From an uncultured Hungatella sp. (lineage in GTDB: Bacteria; Bacillota; Clostridia; Lachnospirales; Lachnospiraceae), in the NCBI GenBank assembly GCA_910577935.1, contig CAJTOT010000024.1, positions 28,330 to 42,524 of the forward strand: 14,195 bases of DNA, written 5' to 3'. Position 1 is the first letter of the stretch. Every line of letters starts with the position of its first letter. The translations under genes were made by a program, and so were the position numbers. Below are positions 1 to 7,503 of this stretch, in pieces. The notes beneath the pieces were generated by a model. It had not been told where the DNA came from and ran no database searches. It worked only from the letters and a program-made list of their open reading frames with translations.

Positions 1-12
1 CAAAAAAACCTC

Positions 13-41
13 TTGACTTTTCCGAAAATTTGAGATATTCT
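13..41 (+). promoter_or_regulatory. Sigma-A promoter of the trpB T-box transcript
   Basis: A -35 box TTGACT (13-18, five of six consensus bases) and a -10 box TATTCT (36-41, four of six) are separated by 17 bases. The predicted start near base 48 lies just upstream of the T-box leader, which is where the leader's promoter is expected. Confidence 0.6.
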
Positions 42-65
42 ATCCACAAGTTAATGAATTACAAA

Positions 66-322
66 CCAGTGATCGGGATGAGTACCTGTTTGGAACATGG
101 ACAGAGAGCCGCAGGCGGTGAGATTGCGGCGATGGGAATTACAGGGAATGGACCCGGGAGGGCGAGCTGAAACTTTTGGAGTAGGTGAGACGTGGCTGCA
201 CGTTACAGCAGAACGCGTATGAATGTACGCGAAAGAGGGCATTCTCAATATGAGAATGAATTTAGGTGGCACCGCAGAATCAGCTTCTGTCCTATGACGA
301 TACATGGGACAGGAGTTTTTTT
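66..322 (+). promoter_or_regulatory. T-box riboswitch, tryptophan-specific (UGG specifier)
   Basis: This 5' leader binds uncharged tRNA and allows transcription of trpB when tryptophan is short. The order of elements is canonical: a GATGAGTA motif (75-82 region), an AGAGAG bulge near 101-106, a GGTGAGA apical segment near 116-122, the specifier context GAA-TGG-ACC with TGG at 149-151, GAGCTGAAA near 163-171, and the T-box proper AGGTGGCACCGC at 264-275, followed by a terminator. The specifier UGG is the Trp codon. In the antiterminator the UGGN bulge is TGGC, and its C would pair with discriminator G73, the base usual in Firmicute tRNA-Trp. Specifier, discriminator match and downstream gene all agree on tryptophan. 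The left boundary is approximate. Confidence 0.92.
284..322 (+). terminator. Rho-independent terminator of the T-box
   Basis: A ten-pair stem joins 284-293 (cttctgtcct) to 306-315 (gggacaggag), with two G-T wobbles, and is followed by seven T at 316-322. Its left arm lies directly after the T-box sequence, so the antiterminator and terminator folds would compete as in classical T-box leaders. Confidence 0.85.
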
Positions 323-323
323 A

Positions 324-453
324 TATCGCAGGAAAGTTCTCCAAGTTTCCCTGCGATACAAAAAGCCCTCCGGGCAGGCTCACACGGCGGCGGAGAGGAA
401 TTTTGCCGCTTACGCGGCCCGCCGCAGGCGGAGAATCTGCCAAAGGCAGATTT
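324..453 (+). repeat. Run of five consecutive hairpins in the trpB leader
   Basis: Between the T-box terminator and the trpB ribosome binding site, five separate inverted repeats follow one another: 324-335 with 346-358 (12 pairs, one bulge), 365-368 with 372-375, 405-409 with 414-418, 419-423 with 427-431, and 433-441 with 445-453 (loop aaa, followed by ctatttt). The last resembles a weak second terminator. This GC-rich, hairpin-dense block is non-coding and could be a dispersed intergenic repeat; that origin is inference. Confidence 0.5.
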
Positions 454-486
454 CTATTTTAGTACCCAGGAAAGGAAGGAAACAGC

Positions 487-1857
487 ATGAAAAAAGAAAT
501 CCCTTACAAAATTTATCTGGAAGAACAGGAGATGCCCAGACAGTGGTACAACGTGCGGGCGGATATGAAGAAAAAGCCGGCGCCGATTCTCAACCCGGAG
601 ACCTTGAAGCCGATCACTTTAGAGGAGCTGTCAGGCATATTCTGCCAGGAACTGGCAAGGCAGGAGCTGGATGACACCACTCCCTGCTTTGATATCCCTG
701 ACGAGATCCGGAATTTCTATAGAATGTACCGTCCCTCTCCCCTCACGAGAGCCTACTGCCTCGAGGAGAAGCTGGAAACCCCGGCCCACATTTACTACAA
801 GTTTGAGGGCAACAACACCTCTGGAAGCCACAAGCTGAATTCCGCCATCGCCCAGGCCTACTATGCCAAGAAGCAGGGACTTAAGGGAGTGACCACGGAG
901 ACGGGGGCAGGACAGTGGGGAACCGCTCTGTCCATGGCCTGCGCCTACCTTGACCTGGACTGTCAGGTGTACATGGTGAAATGCTCCTATGAGCAGAAGC
1001 CGTTCCGCCGGGAAGTGATGCGCACCTACGGCGCCAATGTCACGCCGTCCCCGTCCATGAACACAGAGGTGGGCAGGAGGATCAACGCGGAGTTTCCGGG
1101 AACCACGGGAAGCCTTGGCTGCGCAATCTCCGAGGCGGTGGAGGCTGCTGTGGGTCAGGAGGGATACCGCTACGTGCTGGGGTCCGTGCTGAACCAGGTG
1201 CTGCTGCACCAGTCAGTCATCGGCCTGGAGACCAAGGCGGCCCTGGACAAGTACGGCATCAAAGCTGACACCATCATCGGATGCGCCGGCGGCGGCTCCA
1301 ACCTGGGAGGCCTGATTTCCCCCTTCGCGGGCCAGATGCTCAAAGGCGAGGCGGATTATGAGATAATCGCCGTGGAACCCGCCTCCTGCCCGAGCCTGAC
1401 GAGAGGCGTGTACGCCTACGATTTCTGCGATACGGGAAAGGTATGTCCGCTGGCCAAGATGTACACCTTGGGCAGCAGCTTTATTCCGTCAGCCAACCAC
1501 GCGGGAGGCCTGAGATATCACGGGATGAGCTCCACTGTGTCCGAGCTGTACGACCAGGGCCTTCTGACAGCCAGAAGCGTGGAGCAGACGGAAGTGTTCA
1601 AGGCGGCCCAGATGTTCGCAAAGGTGGAAGGAATTCTGCCCGCCCCCGAGAGCAGCCATGCCATAAAGGTGGCCATCGACGAGGCCATGAAGTGCAAAGA
1701 GACAGGAGAGAGCAAGAATATCGTCTTCGGTCTCACCGGAACGGGATACTTTGACATGGTGGCGTACCAGAGATTTAACGACGGGGAGATGTCCGACTAT
1801 ATCCCCACGGATGAGGAGCTGGAGAAATCCTTCGCAAAACTGCCGAAAATATCTTGA
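487..1857 (+). CDS. trpB: TrpB2-type tryptophan synthase beta chain (PLP-dependent)
   Basis: This 456-residue cytoplasmic PLP enzyme would condense indole with L-serine to give L-tryptophan. Visible features are the Schiff-base lysine K116 in GSHKLNSA, the substrate carboxylate loop ETGAGQWG (138-145) and the glycine-rich phosphate-binding loop AGGGSNLGG (267-275). The length of about 450, the long N-terminal extension before YKFEGNN and the GSHKLNSA form place it in the TrpB2 branch rather than the shorter TrpB1 (about 400) that pairs with TrpA. No trpA or other trp gene is adjacent, so indole salvage or a stand-alone role is plausible. The start at 487 follows a good GGAAGGAA site at the usual distance. 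The Trp T-box upstream independently supports the assignment. A serine deaminase-like activity, reported for some TrpB2 proteins, cannot be excluded. Confidence 0.93.
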   Translation: MKKEIPYKIYLEEQEMPRQWYNVRADMKKKPAPILNPETLKPITLEELSGIFCQELARQELDDTTPCFDIPDEIRNFYRMYRPSPLTRAYCLEEKLETPAHIYYKFEGNNTSGSHKLNSAIAQAYYAKKQGLKGVTTETGAGQWGTALSMACAYLDLDCQVYMVKCSYEQKPFRREVMRTYGANVTPSPSMNTEVGRRINAEFPGTTGSLGCAISEAVEAAVGQEGYRYVLGSVLNQVLLHQSVIGLETKAALDKYGIKADTIIGCAGGGSNLGGLISPFAGQMLKGEADYEIIAVEPASCPSLTRGVYAYDFCDTGKVCPLAKMYTLGSSFIPSANHAGGLRYHGMSSTVSELYDQGLLTARSVEQTEVFKAAQMFAKVEGILPAPESSHAIKVAIDEAMKCKETGESKNIVFGLTGTGYFDMVAYQRFNDGEMSDYIPTDEELEKSFAKLPKIS

Positions 1858-1882
1858 AGTTTATGTGTATCTGGTTTATAAT
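1854..1882 (+). promoter_or_regulatory. Sigma-A promoter overlapping the trpB stop codon
   Basis: A -35 box TTGAAG (1854-1859) overlaps the trpB TGA stop (1855-1857). After exactly 17 bases comes a perfect -10 box TATAAT (1877-1882). The predicted start near 1889 would give a leader of about 450 nt before the RNA ligase gene, or a separate small RNA. Confidence 0.6.
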
Positions 1883-2342
1883 GTCACCAGCTGCCAATTA
1901 TGAAGCATGAAGAGAGAGCAGATGACTTTCGGAGAGGAGGACGCCAAGTAATTTCCATCATTTGACTAACGGATTCAACATAACAGCGTTTTGCCGCGCA
2001 GCCGGAGACCGCCTTTTGGCGGGTTTCCGGGCTGCCGCAGAAAGTCAAAGGGATACGGAATGCGGCGTCAGAGGAGGAGTCTGCTCTTTTTTGGTATGCG
2101 CCGGAGAGCCGCTGTCAGCGGATTTTCCGGTTTTACGGCCAAATCCTGAACAAGGTTTACGAGCAAAAGCCGACTGCGCTGTGGAGTATTCACGGCGCAT
2201 TTTTTCTTCCCAGTGGAATATATCCTGTGACATAAAAACATCCGGCCAACCCGCGCCCCGGTGCAAAAGCTTTTTGCGGCAGGCTTATTTTGTCATCTCA
2301 AAATGGCTGTCTCAAAACGCAAATTTTGCAGAAGGAGAGAAG
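1858..2342 (+). other. Gene-free 485-nt structured intergenic region
   Basis: No convincing gene is present. One forward frame is open from 1962 into the ligase, but its translation is Cys/Arg-rich and low in protein-like character, has no ribosome binding site at its ATG, and matches no family I know. Visible structures are an imperfect GC-rich hairpin (1993-2013 with 2018-2038, loop tttt), a two-tier hairpin (2101-2105 with 2126-2130 enclosing 2109-2113 with 2117-2121) followed by TTTT, and short A/T palindromes at 2263-2277 (gcaaaagctttttgc) and about 2322-2332. It may be a leader RNA, an independent small RNA or degenerate repeat sequence. Confidence 0.5.
2101..2134 (+). terminator. Possible weak intrinsic terminator
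   Basis: Nested stems CCGGA/TCCGG (2101-2105 with 2126-2130) and CCGCT/AGCGG (2109-2113 with 2117-2121) precede TTTT at 2131-2134. The U tract is short, so termination would be partial at best. Confidence 0.3.
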
Positions 2343-3149
2343 ATGTTTATGGACAGAACAAGAAATTGTGATCTGGTGAAGTATCCCCGGACCCGCCATC
2401 TGGAAGGGTCCAGGAAGCAGAGGGGGGACGAGGATTTGAAGGCGGTCCCCTTCCGAATGATCCGGGGAAAATATCTGGTGCTGGAGGAGAAGATCGACGG
2501 GGCAAACTGCGGAGTCAGTTTCGGGACAGACGGGACTATGTACCTCCAGAGCCGGGGGCATTTTTTGAACGGGGGCTGCGGGGAGAGGCAGTTTGACCTG
2601 TTTAAGTTCTGGGCGGGAGTCTTTCAGGCGGCTCTGTGGGAGACATTAGGCAGCCGGTACGTGATGTACGGGGAGTGGATGTTTGCCAAGCACACGGTGT
2701 TCTACGACAGACTTCCCCACTATTTTATGGAATTTGACATATATGACAAGGAGACAGGAAGATTTTTCTCCACCAAAAAGAGGCGCGAGATACTGGCTCG
2801 GGCGCCCTTTGTCCACTCGGTCCTGGCGCTGGACCAGGGGAGATACAAGGAGTTGGAGGAGATTACCAGGTGGATCGGGCCCAGCCATTTTATATCGGAC
2901 AGTCCGGCGAAAAGCCTGGAAAAGCAGTGCCGGAAGGCGGGAGCGCGCCAGGACATGACCGCGGCCCAGACAGACCTCTCGGGGCTCATGGAGGGGATCT
3001 ACATCAAGGTGGAGGAGGGAGACTATGTGGCAGACCGGCTGAAATATGTCAGGACTACTTTCTTGAACGCCATCCTGGACTCGAAGACCCACTGGATGAA
3101 AAGGCCCATTGTGCCCAACAGGCTGGCAGAAGGGGCGGAGATTTTTTGA
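2343..3149 (+). CDS. ATP-dependent RNA ligase (nucleotidyltransferase superfamily)
   Basis: This 268-residue protein would seal 3'-OH and 5'-phosphate RNA ends through ligase-AMP and RNA-adenylate intermediates. The covalent nucleotidyltransferase motifs appear in order: motif I K50-I-D-G in EKIDGAN, motif Ia SRG (70-72), motif III YGEWMFAKH (109-117), motif IIIa MEFDIYD (129-135), motif IV MEGIYIKVEE (216-225) and motif V DRLKYVR (231-237, K234). It is a compact single-domain ligase of the RNA ligase family (Rnl2-like core) with no OB fold, unlike DNA ligases. The start at 2343 is chosen because AAGGAGAG lies at proper spacing; the longer open frame from 1962 has no such signal. The next gene starts 15 bases after its stop and encodes RNA end-healing domains, so the two form an operon for RNA repair. 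Natural RNA substrates are unknown. Confidence 0.87.
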   Translation: MFMDRTRNCDLVKYPRTRHLEGSRKQRGDEDLKAVPFRMIRGKYLVLEEKIDGANCGVSFGTDGTMYLQSRGHFLNGGCGERQFDLFKFWAGVFQAALWETLGSRYVMYGEWMFAKHTVFYDRLPHYFMEFDIYDKETGRFFSTKKRREILARAPFVHSVLALDQGRYKELEEITRWIGPSHFISDSPAKSLEKQCRKAGARQDMTAAQTDLSGLMEGIYIKVEEGDYVADRLKYVRTTFLNAILDSKTHWMKRPIVPNRLAEGAEIF

Positions 3150-3164
3150 CAAGGAGGAATTCGC

Positions 3165-4313
3165 ATGGATTATGTAAAAGACAAGGAACACGTTCCCGGA
3201 GAAGGAATCCTGGCGGCCATACGGGACAGCGGCTTTTCTCTGGACCGGCTTGCGGACCGGTATCCGGAGCTGGACATCTTAAAGGATGTGCCTCAGAATC
3301 CCCAGTACCATTCAGAGGGGGACGTGTACAGACATACAGGCCTTGTGTGCGGGGAGGTGCTTAAGCTGGAGGAGTGGGCAGGGCTGACAGAGAAGGAACA
3401 GGAGCTTCTGTTTCTGTCAGCGGCGTTTCACGATATCGGGAAGCCGGCCTGCACAAAGAAAGAGAATGGAACATGGACCTCGCCCGGGCATACCATAGTG
3501 GGAGAGCAGGTCTTCCGGGCCATGGCGTACCGCGGACAGAAGCGGTTCGGCCTGACATGGGAGGACAGGGAGACGGTGGCAAAGCTTGTCCGGTATCACG
3601 GGCTTCCGGTGTGGTTTCTGAGGAAGAGAAGGCCGGAATTCGACCTTCTGAAGGCGGCGGAGAGTGTGCCTTTGAAGCTCCTGTATCTTCTGTCCGCGGC
3701 AGACACCAGGGGAAGGCGCAGCAGGGAGCCGGAGAATCTTTCGGAATATGTAGAGCTGTTCGGGGAGCAGGCCAGGGAACTGGGGGTGTGGGAGCGCGCC
3801 TTTCCCTTCGCCAACTCCTACACCAGATACCAGTATTTTCACGGAGACTCCCTGTGGGAGGGAAGCCGGCTGTACGACGAGACCGACTTTGACGTGTACA
3901 TGATGGCAGGTCTGCCTCTGGCCGGAAAGGACACGTGGATTCGTGAACACGGAGGAGGCCTGCCGGTGATCTCGCTGGATCAGATTCGGGAAGAGTACCG
4001 CATTTCCCCGGAAAAGAATTCGTCTAAGGTGGTGCAGATCGCCACAAAGAGAGCCAGGGAGCTTCTCAGAAAAAAACAGCCCTTTATCTGGAACGCCACC
4101 AACCTGATTCAGGAGAACCGGGAGCGTCTGTGCAGTCTGTTGGCGGCCTACGGAGCCAGAATCCATCTGGTCTATCTGGAAGTTCCCTATGAAGAAATGC
4201 TCTCCAGGAACCAGAAGCGGGAGAGATATATCCCGGTTAAGGTTCTGGAGAGCATGGTGGACAAGATGGAGATGCCGGCATTGTGGGAGACTCACTTCTG
4301 GGAGCGGCACTAG
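3165..4313 (+). CDS. HD phosphoesterase-polynucleotide kinase fusion (HD-Pnk)
   Basis: This 382-residue bifunctional end-healing enzyme has an HD-superfamily metal phosphohydrolase domain at about 45-200: H57, the H89-D90 doublet in HDIGKP, H109, H145 in RYHG and D180 in AADTRGR. It would open 2',3'-cyclic phosphate or remove 3' phosphates. The P-loop kinase domain covers about 243-382: GLPLAGKDT (249-257), D272-Q-I-R275 as the DxxR motif that in T4 Pnkp positions the 5'-OH, and lid arginines around 348-354. The architecture matches the HD-Pnk enzyme described from Runella slithyformis. The P-loop has Asp after the lysine (GKD-T) where Ser or Thr is usual. The start follows AAGGAGGA at ideal spacing, 15 bases after the ligase stop. 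Together the two genes cover all steps needed to mend RNA with 2',3'-cyclic phosphate and 5'-OH ends. The stop lies 15 bases from that of the convergent ATPase gene, with no clear terminator between. Confidence 0.88.
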   Translation: MDYVKDKEHVPGEGILAAIRDSGFSLDRLADRYPELDILKDVPQNPQYHSEGDVYRHTGLVCGEVLKLEEWAGLTEKEQELLFLSAAFHDIGKPACTKKENGTWTSPGHTIVGEQVFRAMAYRGQKRFGLTWEDRETVAKLVRYHGLPVWFLRKRRPEFDLLKAAESVPLKLLYLLSAADTRGRRSREPENLSEYVELFGEQARELGVWERAFPFANSYTRYQYFHGDSLWEGSRLYDETDFDVYMMAGLPLAGKDTWIREHGGGLPVISLDQIREEYRISPEKNSSKVVQIATKRARELLRKKQPFIWNATNLIQENRERLCSLLAAYGARIHLVYLEVPYEEMLSRNQKRERYIPVKVLESMVDKMEMPALWETHFWERH

Positions 4314-4328
4314 TACAGCATGGGAAGC

Positions 4329-6078
4329 CTAGCCGCGATACCGGTTTAGGCAGGCGTAGAGTTCCTGAATCCGCGGCTTTGTCAGGCCGCAGGGGACATA
4401 GGAGGAGCAGAAAGGCTCCCACCCCGTTTTCTCCAGGGTGCCGTAGAGCCACTCCGCCGTCTGGCGCACGGTCTTCTTGCCGTCCAGAACCTGCTCGACT
4501 CCCTGGCGCAGCAGATGGGCGAGGGCGTTGAGCTGTTCCGAATCCGTCAGCTGTTCCACATACCTGAGATCCACGGTCTCTTTGTCCAGGGAGAAGGAGT
4601 CACGGCCGAAGGTTTTGATCTTCATGTGCTCACGGCGGTTATCAGAACCCCGCCCGGAGCCGCCCCTTCCCCGCCCATAGCCCCGGTCCTGGCCGGAGCC
4701 GCTCTGGCGTCTGGCCGGAGGCAGAGCCCTGGCAAAGTCAGGGATGTGAAAATCAGGGGCCTGGATTCTTGGGGCAGTGTGGTCCTTGCACAGCTCTTTT
4801 ACATGGTTTGTGATGTCCAGGGGGCGGTAGCAGTCCATCTGCAGAATGGTGTCCGCGATATAGAAAAACGCCCCGGAGCTTCCGGCCACCAGAATGGTGG
4901 ACACGCCGGCCTTTTCGTACAGATCCCTGGCCCGCTCCAGGAACGGGGTGATGGGCTCCTTCTCCCGGCTGATGACCTGCTGCATGAATTCGTCCCGGAC
5001 CATAAAGTTGGTGGCAGAGGTGTCCTCGTCGATGAGGAACAGCCTGGCTCCCGCCTCCATGCCTTCGATGACCCCCGCGGCCTGGGAAGTGCTTCCGCTG
5101 GCGTCCTCCGTGGAGAAGCAGCCTGTGTCCTTCTTGTTGGGAAGATCCTTGATAAACAGGGAAATGTCCACCTGGCGTATGGATCTGCCGTCCTCGGCTC
5201 TCAGCTTCAGGGCCGTGTCGTCGGTGATGACGTACTCCCGCCCATCCCCGGCGATGTGGTTGTACACGCCCATCTGCAGGGCCTCCAGCAGAGTGGACTT
5301 GCCGTGGTATCCGCCGCCTACGATGAGGGTGATGCCCTGGGGGATGGCCATTCCCTTTATGGCTCCGCCGTGGGGCAGAGTCAGGGTCTTCTCCATGGAT
5401 GCCGGGGATGAAAAGGGGACGCTGCCCTTCATGGGCAGGTCGGAGACGCCGCTTTTTCTGGGGAGAACAGAGCCGTTGGCCACAAATGCCGCCAGCTTGT
5501 GCTCTTTTAAGTACATGCGGATAAATTCCTGGTCCTCGGAGAGGAAGACGGCCTGCTCCACCTTCTTTCCGTCCAGCCTTTTATAAAAGAAGCTGTTCTC
5601 CACGCACCGGGGGAGGAAGTCGAAGAGAATCTTTTCCAGCTCCCCGGCGTTGATGGTGCGGCCGAAGGCGGGAAATCCCACATGAAAACGGGCGATGATC
5701 TTCTGCTGTGTGATCTGGCAGGCGCTTCTCTCCAGAACCTCCTGGCCGCACCGGGTGATGGACAGAAGGCCGCTTTTTCCCGAGCCCTTTGCCTTGAAGT
5801 TGAAGTCTTCAAACTGTGCGGCAAACTTTCTGGTCAGATGGTCCTGGAGGGCGACGCGGGCTGCAGTCTTTTCATAGTATGCCGGCAGAAAGCCTGCGTC
5901 CTTGTGAAGAATCTCCACGTGGAGGCTGGAAGGGGAGGCAAAAGGGTCTCCCTGGACGTGGTCGATGGAGAGTACTAAAGCTTCCGAACTGGTAACTTCC
6001 TGCCAGAGATTTGTAAGCGGGATAGCTTTTATGGTCAACGGAGCGCAGCAGGGTGCGCAGTTCATTTGATGATTTCAT
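4329..6078 (-). CDS. Predicted ABC-class ATPase (PF09818 type), with an N-terminal frameshift
   Basis: The protein is cytoplasmic with no membrane segment. In the main frame a Walker A motif VGGGYHGKST lies mid-protein and a Walker B RLFLIDEDTSATNF about 90 residues later, an arrangement characteristic of the ABC_ATPase family. The segment LSIDHVQGDPFASPS is a family signature. The true N-terminus, MKSSNELRTLLRSVDHKSYP onward from 6078, reads in another frame and joins the main frame at about 5976, where one base appears extra; the corrected protein would be 582 residues. Without correction, the main frame can only start at 6065 with an unrelated N-terminus. The C-terminal part holds an Arg/Gly-rich linker (about residues 453-478 of the main frame) before a conserved end domain. 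The biochemical role is unknown; the trypanosome homologue MRB1590 binds RNA. It lies downstream of the GltD-like gene on the same strand. Confidence 0.85.
5973..5979 (-). other. Apparent +1 frameshift site in the ABC ATPase gene
   Basis: On the minus strand the sequence reads GGA AGC TTT A GTA CTC TCC ATC GAC. Dropping one base (A at 5976 or one T of 5977-5979) joins the residues AGSYQFGSF to VLSIDHVQGDPF, which restores the family pattern. The upstream frame otherwise ends at 5872 after an 81-residue product. No slippery heptamer or in-frame stop suggestive of programmed shifting is visible, so a sequencing error or real mutation is more likely. Confidence 0.75.
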
Positions 6079-6123
6079 GGATTTTACCCATTCCTTTCTG
6101 TGTATTTTTTGCCATCGTCCCTC

Positions 6124-6129
6124 ATTATA
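6124..6129 (-). promoter_or_regulatory. Possible -10 box for the ABC ATPase gene
   Basis: A perfect TATAAT is read on the minus strand about 46 bases upstream of the ATG at 6078, but the hexamer at the -35 distance (TGGCGT) is poor. A T run on the same strand (6141-6147) could be a weak U tract for the upstream gene, though I could not find a good stem before it. Confidence 0.35.
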
Positions 6130-6238
6130 CATGATTTTGCAAAAAAACGCCAGCTATTGCTATAACCAACTGTTCGTTTATATTCTCAGGTATATCCATG
6201 TCCGGTACCTCCAAATCCCCAGAGGGACTGTGTGGCAT

Positions 6239-7480
6239 CTACGGTTCCTCGTTGTCCTTGGGGAGACTCTGCATGTACTGGTGCATGGACTCTGCAACCA
6301 GCTTGCTGTGGGCAACGGCCTCCACCACGGTGCGGGCCCCGTTGACCACGTCTCCGGAGGCGAAGATGCCCGGCCTTGTGGTGTGGCCTGTCTCGTCGGC
6401 GACCAGAAGTCCCCGGTTGTTGGCCTTTAAGCCCTCGGTGGTGGTGACGATCCGGTTCTGCGGGCCCTGGCTGATGGAGATGATCACACTGTCGGCGGGG
6501 TAGAGCATCTGGGAATCTGGCACATCGTCAAAGCTTCCGTCCTCATTCTCTATAATATCTTTAAAAATCACGCCCTCGTCGGTGATCTCCACAGGCGCCT
6601 TGTTGTATTCAAACCTCACGCCTTCCAGCTGGGCGTAGCTGAACTCGTGGTGGCTGGCAGCCACCTTCTTGGTGATGGAGAAACAGGTCAGCTCCCTGAC
6701 CCCCTTGCGGATGGCGGTTCTCGCCACGTCCATGGCGGCGTTGCCGGCGCCGATGACGATGACTCGCTGCCCCAGATTGTAGCTGTCCGGATTGTTCAGG
6801 TAGTTGATGCCGAAATGCACATGTCCCAGAGTTTCGCCCTTGATGTGGAGGGCGTTTGGCTTCCACACGCCGGTTCCCACGAAGATGGCCTTGTAGCCGT
6901 CCCGGAATAAATCGTCCACCCCGATGGCGCTGCCGATGTGGGTGTTGGGACGGAATTTGATGCCCTTTAAGTCGATATGACGGTACTTTAAATCGTCAAG
7001 AACCGACTTGGGCAGGCGGAATTCAGGGATGCCGTACCGGAGCACGCCGCCTATTTTGTCTTTGCCCTCGAAGATGGTCACATCGTACCCGTATCTGGCC
7101 AGGATGATGGCGATGGTGATTCCCGCCGGGCCGGAACCGATGATGGCCACCTTCATGCCGTTGGAGAAGCCGGGGCCTTTTGTCATCTTGTTGGCATAGG
7201 TGGAGGAAATATAGTTCTCAATGGTGGAAAAATGGACCGGAGCCCCCTTCTTTCCCAGGACACAGTGACCCTCGCACTGATTTTCATGATTGCAAACCAG
7301 ACTGCACACGGTGGTCAGAGGATTATTTTCAAAAAGCATCCTTCCGGCCTCGTCCAGCTTGTTGTCTTTTAACAGTTTGATGATCTCGGGGATGGGGGTG
7401 CCGATAGGGCAGCCTTTCTGACACTGGGGAACTTTGCAGCCAAGGCAGCGGTTGGCCTCGTCCATAACATGTAACGCCAT
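6239..7480 (-). CDS. GltD-like NAD(P)H-dependent FAD/Fe-S oxidoreductase
   Basis: This 413-residue protein resembles the small subunit of glutamate synthase and related flavoproteins that move electrons between NADPH, FAD and Fe-S clusters. The N-terminal Fe-S region has Cys 12, 15, 20 and 24 (CLGCKVPQCQKGCP) and Cys 59, 63, 69 and 73. An FAD-binding GSGPAG lies at 115-120, the NAD(P)-binding GAGNAAMD at 244-251, and a C-terminal FASGDVVNGA closes the FAD site. It is shorter than classical GltD (about 460-490). Neither a glutamate synthase large subunit nor an NfnA/SudA-type ferredoxin-NADP reductase partner is adjacent, so the electron acceptor is unknown and true glutamate synthase function should not be assumed. 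GGAAGGA precedes the start at 7480. A cre-like site lies 24 bases upstream of the ATG, suggesting carbon catabolite control. Confidence 0.88.
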   Translation of the reverse strand: MALHVMDEANRCLGCKVPQCQKGCPIGTPIPEIIKLLKDNKLDEAGRMLFENNPLTTVCSLVCNHENQCEGHCVLGKKGAPVHFSTIENYISSTYANKMTKGPGFSNGMKVAIIGSGPAGITIAIILARYGYDVTIFEGKDKIGGVLRYGIPEFRLPKSVLDDLKYRHIDLKGIKFRPNTHIGSAIGVDDLFRDGYKAIFVGTGVWKPNALHIKGETLGHVHFGINYLNNPDSYNLGQRVIVIGAGNAAMDVARTAIRKGVRELTCFSITKKVAASHHEFSYAQLEGVRFEYNKAPVEITDEGVIFKDIIENEDGSFDDVPDSQMLYPADSVIISISQGPQNRIVTTTEGLKANNRGLLVADETGHTTRPGIFASGDVVNGARTVVEAVAHSKLVAESMHQYMQSLPKDNEEP

Positions 7481-7503
7481 AAGGTAATCCTTCCTTTCAT
7501 AAA

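Noticed and set aside
192..674. Forward open frame of 160 codons over the trpB leader
   Set aside because: It spans the T-box, its terminator and the hairpin run and then overlaps trpB out of frame; its translation has no recognisable family.
1993..2038. GC-rich hairpin taken as terminator of trpB
   Set aside because: Neither strand has a T run after the stem, so intrinsic termination is not supported there.
1962..2342. N-terminal extension of the RNA ligase frame to an ATG at 1962
   Set aside because: There is no ribosome binding site, the residues are Cys/Arg-rich and not protein-like, and the ATG at 2343 has a good site and leads directly into the ligase fold.
3417..4310. Minus-strand frame of 297 codons
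   Set aside because: It is the antisense shadow of the HD-Pnk gene, which carries full HD and kinase motifs.
4515..5411. Plus-strand frame of 298 codons
   Set aside because: It is the antisense shadow of the ABC ATPase gene with Walker motifs on the minus strand.
5973..5979. Programmed ribosomal frameshift in the ABC ATPase
   Set aside because: There is no slippery heptamer, in-frame stop codon or upstream stimulator visible; error or mutation explains it better.
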